This document shows, piece after piece, positions 1-11,733 of a stretch of 64,000 bases of DNA; position 1 is the first letter of the stretch, and every line of letters begins with the position of its first letter. The position numbers were made by a program, and so were the translations under genes. Source of the stretch: Pseudo-nitzschia pungens (taxonomy: Eukaryota; Bacillariophyta; Bacillariophyceae; Bacillariales; Bacillariaceae); NCBI GenBank assembly GCA_037355855.1, contig CM074761.1, positions 3,615,346 through 3,679,345 of the forward strand, in the 5' to 3' direction. A model generated the notes under the pieces. The model was not told the DNA's origin and ran no database searches. It worked only from the letters and a program-made list of their open reading frames with translations.

Positions 1-1286
1 TTATCAACAGGATCTTCTTCCGGTGTAACGTCCTCTATTCGAAGCACCCCTTCAATGTCAGCTTCTTCGATTGCTCGTTGTAACTGCTTTTGAGAAATTA
101 TTTCATGATATGCATCATCCCATTGCTCTTCAACTTCATCTGGAGTGGGTAATGAACCATCAACTTCGATGCTATAGTTCACGGACCCATCCACGCTAAT
201 TGTCATTAGTTTGGCATTTGATGATTGTTGGTCCTCCTGCATACTTCGTTGTCGGGACTGCAACGAGCCCCTCATCGAAAAATACGAATCGGAGTCCAAC
301 TGCCGCCGCTGCTGACCTTCCCACCGTTCTGATTCCAACAATTGCAAGGTCAAGTCTACTTTTCCTAGCTTTACTGATTCCAAATCCGAGTTTGCAATGC
401 TGTTCGTTTGTCTAGTCTCATCACCTCCGCCTTCAATTAACTTTTTGTATTCCTCTTCAATATACCTTTCCAAGAATACTTCCAAATCAACCAGCAGTTC
501 ATTAGTCATCGTATCCTCTACCAATATTTGCACATCAAAGTCGACCGCTTGCTTATTTTGGATGAGAATATTGCCTTTCTTGAAACTTTCTCCGTATTCC
601 AACGGCATCGAGGACACATTAATCTCGTTTGCTGGTTCATTACGACTGGAGGATTCTGAATCATCATCACCTTTTCGAAGTGCAGGCGATAGATTCTCTT
701 TAATGCTTTGACTCCTTTTGTTTTGAATTAATTCTTCGAGTCTTTCTCCAGACTGAAGGACCCTTCGTTTCTCGACGACGGTACTCGATAGCTCCACCTG
801 CTTCATTTCGTTTTCTCCGTATTCAAAAAAATCCCTACCCCGAACGATATTGAAAAATACATGATCTCCCTGGTGCCCCTCCCTGTCCCAAAACTTATAC
901 CAAATGCCCCTGGTGTTCTCGGACGAATAATTGTCGTGATACTGCGCTTCCCCCGAAACATACCGAACCAACAACAAAAACACGAATGGACCAAGAACAC
1001 CGTGAAGAAAAAACCGCCGCTTGTGGTCCCGAGGTATTTTGTGGCTAGAATATGGTGGACGTGGATTTCTGGAACTCTGTCGATGGCCCATAGCACAGAG
1101 CAACAAGTGGTTCCTCTTGTCACCATGTCTTCTACAGCTGTGCCGTATGGAACGTATACTTTGTTGGTATTTCATTGTTTTTCCGGCATAATCATCTCTG
1201 TTGTCGTAGTTACTGTAATCATGATTAGAAACGACATCGGCATGCCTTTGTCGTTTCAGGCTGTTTTTCGAAGTAGCCGCCGCCAT
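1..1286 (-). CDS. Type II membrane-anchored protein of unknown function (3' end beyond the window)
   Basis: An open frame runs from an ATG at 1286-1284 (context ACCATGG, in-frame TGA just upstream) leftwards without a stop to the window edge, so at least 428 residues are present and the C-terminus is missing. The first 90 residues are polar and rich in Arg, Lys and His. A single hydrophobic stretch at about residues 92-110 (HGVLGPFVFLLLV) is probably a signal anchor. The remainder would then be luminal or extracellular; it is hydrophilic, with many Glu, Gln and Ser, and holds a charged segment LERYIEEEYKKL. I recognise no domain. The uninterrupted 1.3-kb frame and its native-looking composition support a real gene. 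Topology is inferred from the single anchor and the positive charge before it. Confidence 0.7.
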   Translation of the reverse strand, partial: MAAATSKNSLKRQRHADVVSNHDYSNYDNRDDYAGKTMKYQQSIRSIRHSCRRHGDKRNHLLLCAMGHRQSSRNPRPPYSSHKIPRDHKRRFFLHGVLGPFVFLLLVRYVSGEAQYHDNYSSENTRGIWYKFWDREGHQGDHVFFNIVRGRDFFEYGENEMKQVELSSTVVEKRRVLQSGERLEELIQNKRSQSIKENLSPALRKGDDDSESSSRNEPANEINVSSMPLEYGESFKKGNILIQNKQAVDFDVQILVEDTMTNELLVDLEVFLERYIEEEYKKLIEGGGDETRQTNSIANSDLESVKLGKVDLTLQLLESERWEGQQRRQLDSDSYFSMRGSLQSRQRSMQEDQQSSNAKLMTISVDGSVNYSIEVDGSLPTPDEVEEQWDDAYHEIISQKQLQRAIEEADIEGVLRIEDVTPEEDPVD

Positions 1287-3132
1287 GGTTCAGACACTCT
1301 TCATCTGGAATCCCAACACGGACGACGCTGATTTTATTCCACCCTACCGGTATCTGCAAGGTACTAGTAATTAAGGTTACTTGTATGGCAACTCCAAACA
1401 TTATTTTTGACGTCGATATTCTATCACGTCGATAGTAAGTTTTCAGCAGTAAACGGAAGGTATTCATTCTGTCCTACGGGTAACCTTACTCGTAACTTTA
1501 TTCCATACGCTCACAGCACTAACAAATCTGTTTCGCGACCAAAAACAAAAACGGGTGTAATTGTTGGCGAAAATCGAGCGGGCCCGTTATAACTGACAAC
1601 GACTCGTCGCGCAAAAAGTGTTGAAGTTCGAAGGAGTCTAAGTTTTGACAATGCGACCTCTCGTGAGAATGTCGTGAGTTCGTACTGCGAACTCCGTAGA
1701 AACGATGGGAAGAAGCCCTGCAGGTGCTCTATGTGACTCATTCGGATGTAAATTACGAAGTAAAAAAAAGCTGTCTCACATATTGTTTTGTATGTGTATC
1801 CAGATACTACTAAAATACTTTGAATGCCTTCCGACTCGCCAAAGCAGCAAGAACCAGCACCGGCATCATCAAGGGACAGGCAACAAATATTTTCATGTGG
1901 CACATAACTTACTACGAGTAAGTTATTCAATACTTCCAATTCACTTCTTTGCAAGCTTTCCATATTCCATCACTAACAAAACAAAACCACTGCCTACTAG
2001 TAGTAGTAATATTAGATCCTACAGAGATGCATGCTTGGAGATGTTGGTGTGCTGAGCAAGAAGAAACAAGACCACCAACCTTTCTGTAACTGTTCTGTGG
2101 CATCATTGGCTGGCTTCTTCAAGAAGTGCCCCTAATTTTTAATAGGGAGAAAGAATGCCTACTTCAACCCATGCAGCGCAAGAAAGACATACATACTGCT
2201 GCTTCTGATAACAAGTCTCACCATATATCTTGCACAGGTACTAGTAGTGATACCCCTACTACTAGAGTACTAAGTGCAAATGGTGTTTAGACTTTGGTGC
2301 TGCTGCTGCGCCCGCCTCCACATTAGCGATGTTAAACAAAATGATTTGGCAATAGTGATACTCGTACTACTAGTAGTCTTTGTTTGTGAAACCAAACATA
2401 AGCATCAGCCATTCAAATGCCGAACCATTGCTACAAACCACACGGAAAGATGCGTCCATCGCGGAAGACATCCATCGACAAGAAATGCCATTCGGCCTTC
2501 GGCGCCGCCGGGTTGATCCAGAGCGTCACGGGATGTGTCCTGCCGACACGAAACTCAAAATCTCATATTCGAACAACCATTTTTAGGTCAAACTCATTGA
2601 CCAATCCGATCAATGCATACCGTACTAGTACTAGTATCCAATTATCAGATTTTGCTGTCGCGACAATCTTCCAGTCTTGCGATTGTTGTGAAGTAACCTT
2701 ACGAAGAAAGCTTAGTACACCGTAGAGCTTTGGTATTACTCGTATGAGCCCTGGATTCATCGTAAGGTATGTTGTAGGACTATTGTACTAAGGTAAAAAC
2801 CTTACCGTTTGGTACTTCGACGTCTAACGAAACAAACACACATGGGATGTAAGGTATGATTTCGAACTTCGGCATTACGCTTTCAAACTACGTAGTAAGA
2901 AATAAGATCACCCTCACCTTGTTGTATCAAGACGTCCAAATCGTGTTAAACCATCGGAACATTGCGGTAGACCGTAATTACATCGAAACACCAAAAACTG
3001 CCACAAAGACAACAGCGACATCGACAACTGCGTGTGTCCTCGCGTGGAATTAGTCGCACACGACTCCTTCATCAGAGGAACGACATATCCCCATCGTCGT
3101 CGCTCGCACTCGGTTTGACTTTTACCGCAACC
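1287..3132. other. Intergenic region between divergent genes
   Basis: No credible coding region is seen. The short open frames on both strands lack domain-like sequence. The stretch carries several copies of the GTAACCTTAC-type word (about 1370, 1480, 2691 and 2795) and CTAGTA-rich runs around 1998-2012, 2235-2275, 2360-2375 and 2620-2635. It separates the leftward gene starting at 1286 from the rightward deubiquitinase, so both promoters should lie here. Confidence 0.5.
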
Positions 3133-6100
3133 ATGAAGGAAAAAAGCGATAGAATCAACCACTTTTTGTTGCAGGAGCAATTCCCCGACATTATCAAGGT
3201 TTCCGGAACCGAGAAACGAAGCGGGAGCGGCAACAGCTCTTCCAAATCGTCGTCGTCTTCGGGGTCCTCCTCCTCGGTAACCACGAGTGCGCCGTACCAC
3301 CAGGCCTCGAAACACTCCGTGTCGAAACGGATCGTAACGGCGGAAGAGCACGTGAAACAGCTCCGATTGGAGAGCTGTCGGTGTCCCCATCTGCAGGAAT
3401 ACCTGCCCCGGATTCTCGATTTGACGGTGTGCAAGACAACGCCAAACCAGGACCACCCCAGGGGATGGACCCTGGCGAATCCGGTCCACGCTTTGCACAT
3501 GGTGGCGGCTCAATGGGGCGGGGAATCCTCCAAGGTGCAAAAGCACCGCCTCCCCCCGACCTTTATGTACGGGGATGAGCAACACCGAACCATCGCGCTG
3601 CAAACGCAGGGAATTGCTGAGTATTGGTGCTCGTTCGACGGGAGGTCGCCCGATGATCCCACAACTCTGTCCGTGCAGAGGCTACTGGATGCCGCGGTCT
3701 CGTCGTCGTCCAGAGTCACGCCCAGACCGTCTCTGATGGCGCTGAAAGAAGGGAAGACGACAACACTTTCCGGATCGAAGGCTCTGGTCGCACCAAAATC
3801 CACGCCGAAGGATGGTGCTCGTTCGGATCTCGCGACGTCGTCCGGCGCGATTCCGGCATCCCAATCCTCCAGCGTTGCGAAGGGAGCCCCCTCTTCCGGT
3901 TCGAAATCTCCCACGAAGACTCCGGGACTCGTATCGTCTTCCAAAGGAACGCCCGTCCCATCGGTTGCCAGCGGGCGAGCAAAGGTGTCACTGCCTCTGG
4001 CGCTACCGGATGCCTCCGCTACGACCAGCAATCCGGGGGTGGCGGCGAGGGCCACCAAAGCGCAGACGCCCCGGGTCTCATCCACCGCAGAACCAGCACC
4101 CGAGGTCGCAACCTCGTCTACGAATGCGGATGATGGGAGGGATTCCCAATCATCTGCCAAGAAGAACTCCGGGATCGGAACTGTTGATCAGCCGGCACCG
4201 GATTCAGGTGCCGCCAATGCCCTACCCGGTGACAAATCCCACACCACCGAAGCACCAAGGACGACAATGGAAACCGACAAAAAGCCAGAAACCAAGAAGG
4301 TGTCTCCCGCTGTGATACCGGGTTCCACCAAAGAATTAGAAAAATTGCACAAGGTCTCAGTCGATGCCGTACACGACGACAGCCAATACAAAAGCAACAG
4401 TAATCCAACTGGTGACAAAGACAAAGAACGCCATAAAACCCAACCAACGCTTGCCTCCAGTCGGGAGAAAGAAACAAAGATGGAACCAAACACTTCAGAG
4501 GTCAACGGACAAAACGACTCCCGGAATCACAACTGGAAGCGACGAAACCAAAGGCGAGCACGAAGGTGGAGACGACCAGGCTTCGAAACAAGGAAACAAA
4601 GGCAAAGCCGACAAGGAATCCCAGGGAACTCAAGAGAAAAGGAAGGATGGAGAAAAAACAAAAGCAGAGAGCTCCGACGATACCATAATGGGAGACGCGA
4701 ACGCTAAGCCACAAGGCGCGGAAGCGACAACGACGTCTTCAACTTCCAACGACGATCGCATGGAAATCGAAGAGAGCACTAGTATGCTCGACAAAGCCGG
4801 ACAACCGCGCAAAAAAAGTTCTGTCACGAACACAAGCAGTCAGAGCAGCGCGGCCCTTGTTGCGCTTCCGGGTACAAAAACTGATACGAAGGATCCAAAA
4901 GTTCCCGGAGACAAGGCATTGTCGTCCACCACCAAATCGTCGGGAACGGGAGCAGTCATGATCATGCCAGTTACAAGCAACACGGCATCAACTACGAAAG
5001 AGAATGAAAAGACGTCTCCAAGGTGTTTCCCGTGCCATTCAAGTCGGACCCGCGCATGGACAAATTCCGCAGAGAAGAGGAAAAGCTCCGTCGGGTCCGT
5101 CGATCGCTCACCTCGAAACGCGTCCGAAAGAAGGCAGATCCACCCGCGAAGGATGCGACCAAGAAAAAACGCAAGATCTCGGAAAAGTCGAGCATTGCTC
5201 CCGGATGGAAGACGCCCTCCATTCACGAATTCAGTCGAGGCGAAGAAGCGGCGTACGCAGATGCCACAAAACGGACCAATGAAACCACGGAGCGGTGGAT
5301 GCGCCACTTTCGACTCTGTCACGAATCCTTTTGGGTCCAAAGAGACAAGCAGGAGCACAACAACGCGCGAAACAAACAAAACAGCTTTTATCTAAACGCG
5401 GGTTTCGATGCGGAAAACCCTTGTTGCCAGTGGTGCGGTGCGGAAGAAAAAGAGAGAGCATGTCGCCGAAAGTCGAAGAGTCGCAGGAAGGAACGTCGAC
5501 GCTTTGTAGGAGACGAACTGATGCAATGTTTGGACTGCGGTCTCGTTGGTTGTTCACCACCTTCTCTAAATTCGGATACCAAAAACCACATGGCACAGCA
5601 CATGCTCGTTACGGGCCATAAATTCGCTATTTCTTGCGGAGAAAAGGCTCAGCTTTTCTGTTTTGAGTGTGGAGATTGTGTTTATCACGAAGTGTTTGAA
5701 CAGGAGAAGATCCGCATTGCATGCACCAAAAAAATACCGCACATGGCCTGGAATGGACATGCCGTTCTCCGCTCTTTCGATCCATTTCAATTCTTGAAGA
5801 CAGCAGACAGTGGGATTCTCTGGAAAGGTTTGGTTGCCACGTACCCTCCGCTTGTGCCGAAGGAACATTTTTGCGCTGCTCAACTTACCCTACGGCGACA
5901 GGCACTTTTCGAAGGCAACTCTCGCGAGAAGTGGATTTTACCCAAGTCGAATGCTCTTTATTTCGCTGCTTCACAGCACATGAAAAAAGAAAAAGAGCGG
6001 TTTAAAATACCCGCTCCCGTGGGGATTTACAACCTCGGAAATACGTGCTTCATGAGCGCAATTTTACAGTGCCTGGTGTTTTGCAAGCCCCTACAGCAGT

Positions 6101-7432
6101 ATTTCTTACGGGATTCGGGGCATCATTTCAAGTCATGTGAAATGTTCCGTCATAAAGTAGATGTTTTGACTGCGGCTGCAGCTGCAGCAGCAGTATCAAC
6201 TCCCACAAAGAAGCTGCCTACCAAGTCGAAAAAATCCGGTGCTGCATCGACCTCAAAGAAGAAGACCCCGAAGATTCAGTCAGAAGTGTGTCTCGCGTGC
6301 GAGATGGATCGTTTGTTCCTGTCATATTATGGGGCCGCAGTTGGAATGATGTTTTTGTCCCCATTGATGAGTCGTCCCGAAATCTTCTACTGGGAAACTC
6401 GATGGAAAATCAGGCTGCGATTCTTAATGAGGTTGTTGTACCTATTGAAAAGGGGGATCCTCTCATTATTTCGGATTTGCTCACGTCGGCTTGGAAAAGT
6501 GGTGGTATGAATCACCTCACAGGATATCATCAACATGATGCACACGAATTCTTGAGTTCTTTTTTGGAGCTCTTGGGCAAACACATTTTGAAGTTCAGAC
6601 ATCGCATACATGCGGCAGTTACAAAAGTGTACAAGGACAATGCCTTCGTACCAGACCTCAACGTAAAAAAAAATGGTAAGTACTCTTTGAGACGACTAAA
6701 CTCTCTTCGAGATGCTTTTTTTGAATCTAAAAACCCACTCTTCTTTGCATTCTCCTCTATCAACTTGTGGTACCTTTAGATATTATCAAAAATGTATTTG
6801 AAGGGTCTTTGAGGTCTGTTTTGTTGTGCGAAAGTTGCGGAGTCAAACGCGTACAACAAGAACCATTTATGAATGTGTCGCTGAGCCTTTCGGAGGAAGT
6901 AGAGAGAATGCAAGAAGGGAAAGGAATACAAAAAGTTGATGAAATGAGCGTAGAATCATGTCTTGAACATTTTGTACTACCAGAGAAGCTCGGAGATCTA
7001 GTTTACTGCAATTCGTGCGGCAAGAAAACCCGCACCAAAAAGCAGCATACATTTGCAAAGTTACCAAAAATTCTTTGCCTTCACCTCAAGCGTTTCGATG
7101 CAGCGAAAAACAAAAAGATTGAAAATTTTGTTTCGTTCCCGAGACGCGGGTTGAATATGGGAAGTTTGCTATCACACTGGTGCGAAGTGACGAGATTAGA
7201 ATCGTCTGAACTCGGACCGGGCGAATCCGTACCTTCTGTCGAACCAAAGATTCTGTATGATCTATTTGGGACTGTAAATCATGTCGGGAACATGCAGAGC
7301 GGACATTACATTGCGAACGTGAGGATAGACGAGAAATGGTATCATTGCAATGACCAACACATCAGCTACGAAAAAGAGGAATCTGTATTAAAGGCAGAGG
7401 GGGCTTACGTGTTGTTCTACATCAGGCGGTAG
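3133..7432 (+). CDS. USP22/Ubp8-like ubiquitin carboxyl-terminal hydrolase (frame interrupted)
   Basis: This is a USP-family cysteine protease with a ZnF-UBP domain, the architecture of USP22/Ubp8, which removes ubiquitin from histone H2B as part of the SAGA deubiquitinase module. The start chosen is the ATG at 3133 (ACCATG context). A long low-complexity Ser/Thr/Lys region (to about 5000) precedes the Zn finger (CCQWCG, CLDCG, CFECG; about 5430-5700). The Cys box GIYNLGNTCFMS has its Cys at 6046. CLACEMD, YHQHDAHEF, two CxxC pairs (CESCG, CNSCG), and the His box SGHYIANV (His at 7304, followed by Asp at 7352) complete the catalytic domain. A 104-nt GT-AG intron lies at 6676-6779. The frame changes by one base near 4520, 5017 and 6344, with coherent protein on either side of each break; the spliced length is one base short of a multiple of three. 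The family call is firm; a SAGA role is inferred by homology. Confidence 0.85.
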
Positions 7433-7743
7433 TTTAAAAGCATAAACTATTTTCACAATCTCTCAATCGTATTCTCAAGGACTCATACTCCACAACGATC
7501 CATCCTCCGCATCCTAGCTGCTTCAGTGTTTTTCTTTTTTTCAATCATCGTATATCATACAATAGTTTGATTTATTGATCTTACTTCTTGTCGATGGAAT
7601 TCATGTGTAACCTTATGATGGCAACCTCAAGGACCATAGCCAAACCAGACGATAATTATCGAATTCTTTTCTTGACGTTATGCCTTTTTTTAATTCTTAC
7701 ATCGTATTTCAACCATAATCTTTGTGACGTTCTTCACAGCTGT
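7433..7743. other. Convergent 3' intergenic spacer
   Basis: A 311-nt AT-rich gap separates the stop codons of the deubiquitinase (+) and the KAR5-like gene (-). It must hold both 3' ends. No gene or repeat is evident. Confidence 0.5.
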
Positions 7744-9561
7744 CTAACTCGGCACGATGGGCAAAGTTTCATCGTTTGATTCAATGATAATTGGGCACGC
7801 CCTGGAACCAATGGGTGGCGGGGGAACCATCATGTATTGCATCAAAAAATAGGATTGTTGGTTCCACGGTTGTTGAGCATTAATTGGATCGTTGCTCAAC
7901 CTGCTAGTTGCTCTTGCTCGATCTCCGTTGGTGCCGTACAAGTGTGGAGCAGATCCCGAAGAAAGAAAAGGAGCAAACGCGTAGTTTGGCTTTACAGATC
8001 TCTCGGGGAGAAAAGAGCTCTCGACTTTATCATGATGCTCGACTTGAGTTGCACCACGTTGAGCGCGAATGTTATCATTTGTTCTCGCTTCGTACGTCCC
8101 CAAAAGTTCCTCGTCGTTGCATTCGTTTTGACCCTCAGGGCTTCTATAGCCAAAAAAAAGGGAAACGAGGATTCCAAGAATATAAAAATTACAAATCGCA
8201 TAAAACAAATTGGTACGGAGAAAATCGCGAGACTCAATGTTTGCAAAGATCGAGGCTGCCCCCTTGTCCCCGTAGGTATCAACCCACACAATCAGAAAGT
8301 CAACCGACAATGCCATCAAGAAAGTTGCAAGCATATAAAATCGCATCCACCGAAAGTCAAAAGGAATCGTCAGAATGTATGAAAACAAGATGCCGCAAAC
8401 ATTGGAAACCACCCCTTGGAACAGAACGTGCACAGCTTTCAGCCATCTGATGACTGAATCCAACCCATAAGAGCTGGCTTGGATCAAATTTCGTGCTTTC
8501 CTTGTCATGTTACTAAAGATCGTGAATTCTTCTCGATATTTTTGTATCTCATCAGCGAGTGCGTCTTGATATCGTTTATATTCGTCATTACGGAGTCGAT
8601 GTTCGTCTTGGATTTTTTCACGAAGACTTTGAATCTCAGATTCTATGCTACTGGATTTCTCTTGTACACGACAATCCAATTCATCGTATATATTCAAGAC
8701 ATGTTCTTCTCGTTCACTCCATTTATCAAATAAAACATCTTGTTGCTCGATCAAAGCCTGGATTTTGGATTCAGCGATCTTGGAAGATTTTACAAGTTGA
8801 TGACTTGTCTGACGATACATTCCCAATACAGTCTCGGAAAGGAGCCGGGTGCAAAGTTCATTCACATAGGAGAAGAAATGTGTGTACGTACTGACACCTG
8901 TGTCCGTCAAGTGGACTAAGCAATTGGAGGCAATGGAGAGACTATTTTCTTGTTTTTGGTGGCCTCGATGAAAAATATCCGCTTCGTCGCTGTCTGTTTC
9001 GATGTGCCCTTGAGGTTTCATTCCGTTATAGTTCTTGATAACTCGAGAACACGAGCTATGCTGATTTTCATCTTGAAACTGAAATAATGGGCGTCCAATG
9101 TCTTCCATGTGGCACTTGGATAACTCCAGGGCAAGTACTTTTTGGTCGTCAGATGTCATCCATCTGCATGTCATTGTATTGATAATTTGATCGCTACTAT
9201 CATTGCCATCTGTTTGGACAGAATCAAAGAGTTCGTCGTCGAGGAAGATTAATTTGTGACGCATTTTCAACACTTGCATTGCTTCGAGCCAGCAATCCGG
9301 AGAAGCTGGGATAAGCGCAATATTAGCTGTGCTTCGAGTATTCAAAGATGAGACGAAGAAAGACGAGGCATCGTCGACCGTATCCAGCGAAGAGCCGTTT
9401 GCCTTACAAGTCGACGCGATGACAACAGCAATAACGACGAGAAAAAAGAATTGCGTCGGTGACTGTACTCGCGAAAGGCGAGAAAGGCAATGCCCTCGTA
9501 GTCCTAGACCTGCACTTCCTGAACCACAACCTACCGTTGCGATCATCGTTGAACGTAGCAA
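7744..9561 (-). CDS. KAR5/GEX1/Brambleberry-family nuclear-envelope fusion protein
   Basis: The 605-residue intact frame matches the layout of the Kar5/GEX1/Brambleberry family, which acts in nuclear-envelope fusion during karyogamy. A hydrophobic signal-anchor lies at residues 37-50. It is followed by a Cys-rich domain with CWLEA (Cys90), TCRWM (Cys132) and the family-like motif LALELSKCHMEDIGRPLF (Cys150), then C214 and FFSYVNELC (Cys237). A predicted coiled coil covers about residues 250-360. Near the C-terminus are hydrophobic segments (VCGILFSYILTIPF, FYMLATFLMALSVDFLIVWV, FYILGILVSLFFGY), followed by a polar tail. The order of Cys-rich domain, coiled coil and C-terminal membrane segments is characteristic. 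It converges with the deubiquitinase and diverges from the CCCH gene. In diatoms such a gene should be expressed around gamete or zygote formation; that is inference. Confidence 0.75.
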   Translation of the reverse strand: MLRSTMIATVGCGSGSAGLGLRGHCLSRLSRVQSPTQFFFLVVIAVVIASTCKANGSSLDTVDDASSFFVSSLNTRSTANIALIPASPDCWLEAMQVLKMRHKLIFLDDELFDSVQTDGNDSSDQIINTMTCRWMTSDDQKVLALELSKCHMEDIGRPLFQFQDENQHSSCSRVIKNYNGMKPQGHIETDSDEADIFHRGHQKQENSLSIASNCLVHLTDTGVSTYTHFFSYVNELCTRLLSETVLGMYRQTSHQLVKSSKIAESKIQALIEQQDVLFDKWSEREEHVLNIYDELDCRVQEKSSSIESEIQSLREKIQDEHRLRNDEYKRYQDALADEIQKYREEFTIFSNMTRKARNLIQASSYGLDSVIRWLKAVHVLFQGVVSNVCGILFSYILTIPFDFRWMRFYMLATFLMALSVDFLIVWVDTYGDKGAASIFANIESRDFLRTNLFYAICNFYILGILVSLFFGYRSPEGQNECNDEELLGTYEARTNDNIRAQRGATQVEHHDKVESSFLPERSVKPNYAFAPFLSSGSAPHLYGTNGDRARATSRLSNDPINAQQPWNQQSYFLMQYMMVPPPPIGSRACPIIIESNDETLPIVPS

Positions 9562-10327
9562 ATGTTTTTGATGAATCCTTCTGTTTTGTGAGAAACGCTG
9601 CTATTGTTTACCAATGGTTTGTGCAAAGCTTTGGTTGGTTACGATCTCTGCGTCGCTTGGGCTCCTCCGTTACAGATCACGCTAGCGTTCCACGCTACTT
9701 ACCAGGCGCCAAACTAAATCTTGAAAGAGAATGATCACTTCTGTTGTCTTCACTGCCGGCATGAAAGAACAATCGATTGAGATTCAACTTTCTAAAAGAA
9801 CTTCTCACGAAAATCTAAAGTTTTGCGTCATCACGGTTTTAGTCAAAGTAGTCGAATCTTATTATGGCGGAATAAGGACTGACGCATACCACTTTCAACG
9901 CTTCAAATCTCGGATTGCTCGCAAAGGTTAAGTAGAGTTCGCATTATTAGCGATGATGTAGTAAGAAAGTGAAACTGATCACCTAATCTCGAAAAGAACG
10001 AAGAATTTTTCACGAGGCATCTGTTCGTTGATTAATGGTAGGTAGAAATTTGATGTTTGTGTTCGTAAACGAAACGTGTCAGCACATCATCACCAGAAGA
10101 CTTTCGTGAGGAAGGGAACAAGTCGTAACAGTTAGTTCTATTCAATACATCAACCTGCGTCAATTGACAGACAGAGATCGTTCACAGACAACAAACAAAT
10201 ACGTTATCAAATACTTGGCTGGTGCACGCCATGTGCATTCTAGCGTTCTGATAGTACATTAGGAGCAGAAACACGGTACCGGCGGCTGTGGCAAGGTTCA
10301 GAGAGTCGTGTTTCACGCGGTAGGCAA
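9562..10327. other. Divergent intergenic region
   Basis: This 766-nt gap lies between the 5' ends of the KAR5-like gene (-) and the CCCH gene (+) and should contain both promoters. It is AT-rich in its centre. Only short open frames are present and none looks coding. No repeat stands out. Confidence 0.5.
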
Positions 10328-11701
10328 ATGAAATCAGAATCCGAGATGCCACTACGGGTCGCGCCTGCCTCAGCAACACCGCTGCTATTACCCCCGACAA
10401 TCGACAACAGCGTTCTATCCCAAAGGATGAGTTCCGCAGCACCACACCCAGCACCAGGAGGAGGTCTTCCGGCAGTAGGAGACCGGCCAATCGTGTTAAA
10501 CGCGTTGCATACCTCTACACAGAATTCAGCGTTGAAATTTCTAGTACAAGATTCTACACGCCGAACAGAATCCCCAATTGAGTCCCACGCCAAAATTATC
10601 TCAGAACATCGAAAAACACAGTTATCTGACACCGCTACGGTAGAGGTGAACGAGAAACATAACCTTACTCAACAACTTCATTACTCACATCCACACCAAT
10701 TTCAAACCATAGAAGAACAAGAACACGACCCCAATAAAACAATACAGCACCCTATACATTCTTCAGATGATACGTCCTTTGGCGAACGCTTTCATTTCAC
10801 CCCGGTTACGAACAACACACAATCTCACGAGCTACGAAATCGAGAACACCGTCTCGGTTTCTCAGCAGCAGAACAACCTGATAACACAATCATCAACATT
10901 ACCCAGCGAAGGCCATTCGAAACGCATTATTTGCAACAGCAGCAGCACTCATTAATACCGCTACCGCAACACCCTCAGCCACCTATACAATATACAGCAA
11001 CAGCCGCAGAAATTGCACACCCCTCTTACAGTCAAAATCACAAGATGGGAGATGGTTCGATAGCACCTTACGGAGTCCTTCATAGAGATCCGAAACGGGA
11101 CATGTTGATCTCGCGGGGGAAGGAAACAGACGAGGACGCCAGCGGGACTTCAAATTCAAACGATAGTATTACGGGGTTGAGTCCAGGGAGAATGACACCA
11201 GTTCACGATACCTCAAGCGACCGCATAATGGTTGGCACGCCTTCTACTGTGTCTACTGCTCCCTCGTCGGATGACGAGGGTTTGCATGATCTCAAGCTGG
11301 TCGATGAACCTTCAAACCTGCTTCACCCCCTTCATCGAAGACGTCGCAGTTATGGTGAAGAGGATATGCTCCACAATTTTGATCCGCAACTGCTCAATCG
11401 AGGTTCAAGAAACTCGAACCTGGAGATCAATCCATGGATGCAACAAGCCTTACCAAGACATCCTCTCCATGTACCTCAACGGTCGTGGGACGGGGCGACG
11501 CCGCTCGTTCATAGTCATCAAATAATACCAAATCAGCAACATCAACCGCAACAAAGAGTGGCATCGTTCAGAGATGATGGACACAGTTCGCAGCAGCTGA
11601 AGCAAAACGAAAAGGGCCAGCATGGGCATAACCAGCGATTCGTCTATCAATCGTCCCCAAAAGAGTATTACTCATTACAGCAGCAGCAACACTTTCCTTT
11701 T

Positions 11702-11733
<32 letters not shown>

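Noticed and set aside
1511..1963. 150-codon minus-strand open frame
   Set aside because: No recognisable features, and it lies in a gap crossed by repeat words; chance frame.
4400..4460. A 61-nt GT-AG intron (GTAATC to CAG) that would fix the first frame break in the deubiquitinase
   Set aside because: Protein-like sequence continues in the original frame to about 4520, well past this intron, so removing it gives a less natural protein. Kept only as an alternative.
9731..9931. Small open frame between the KAR5-like and CCCH genes
   Set aside because: Too short, no homology signal and no start context.
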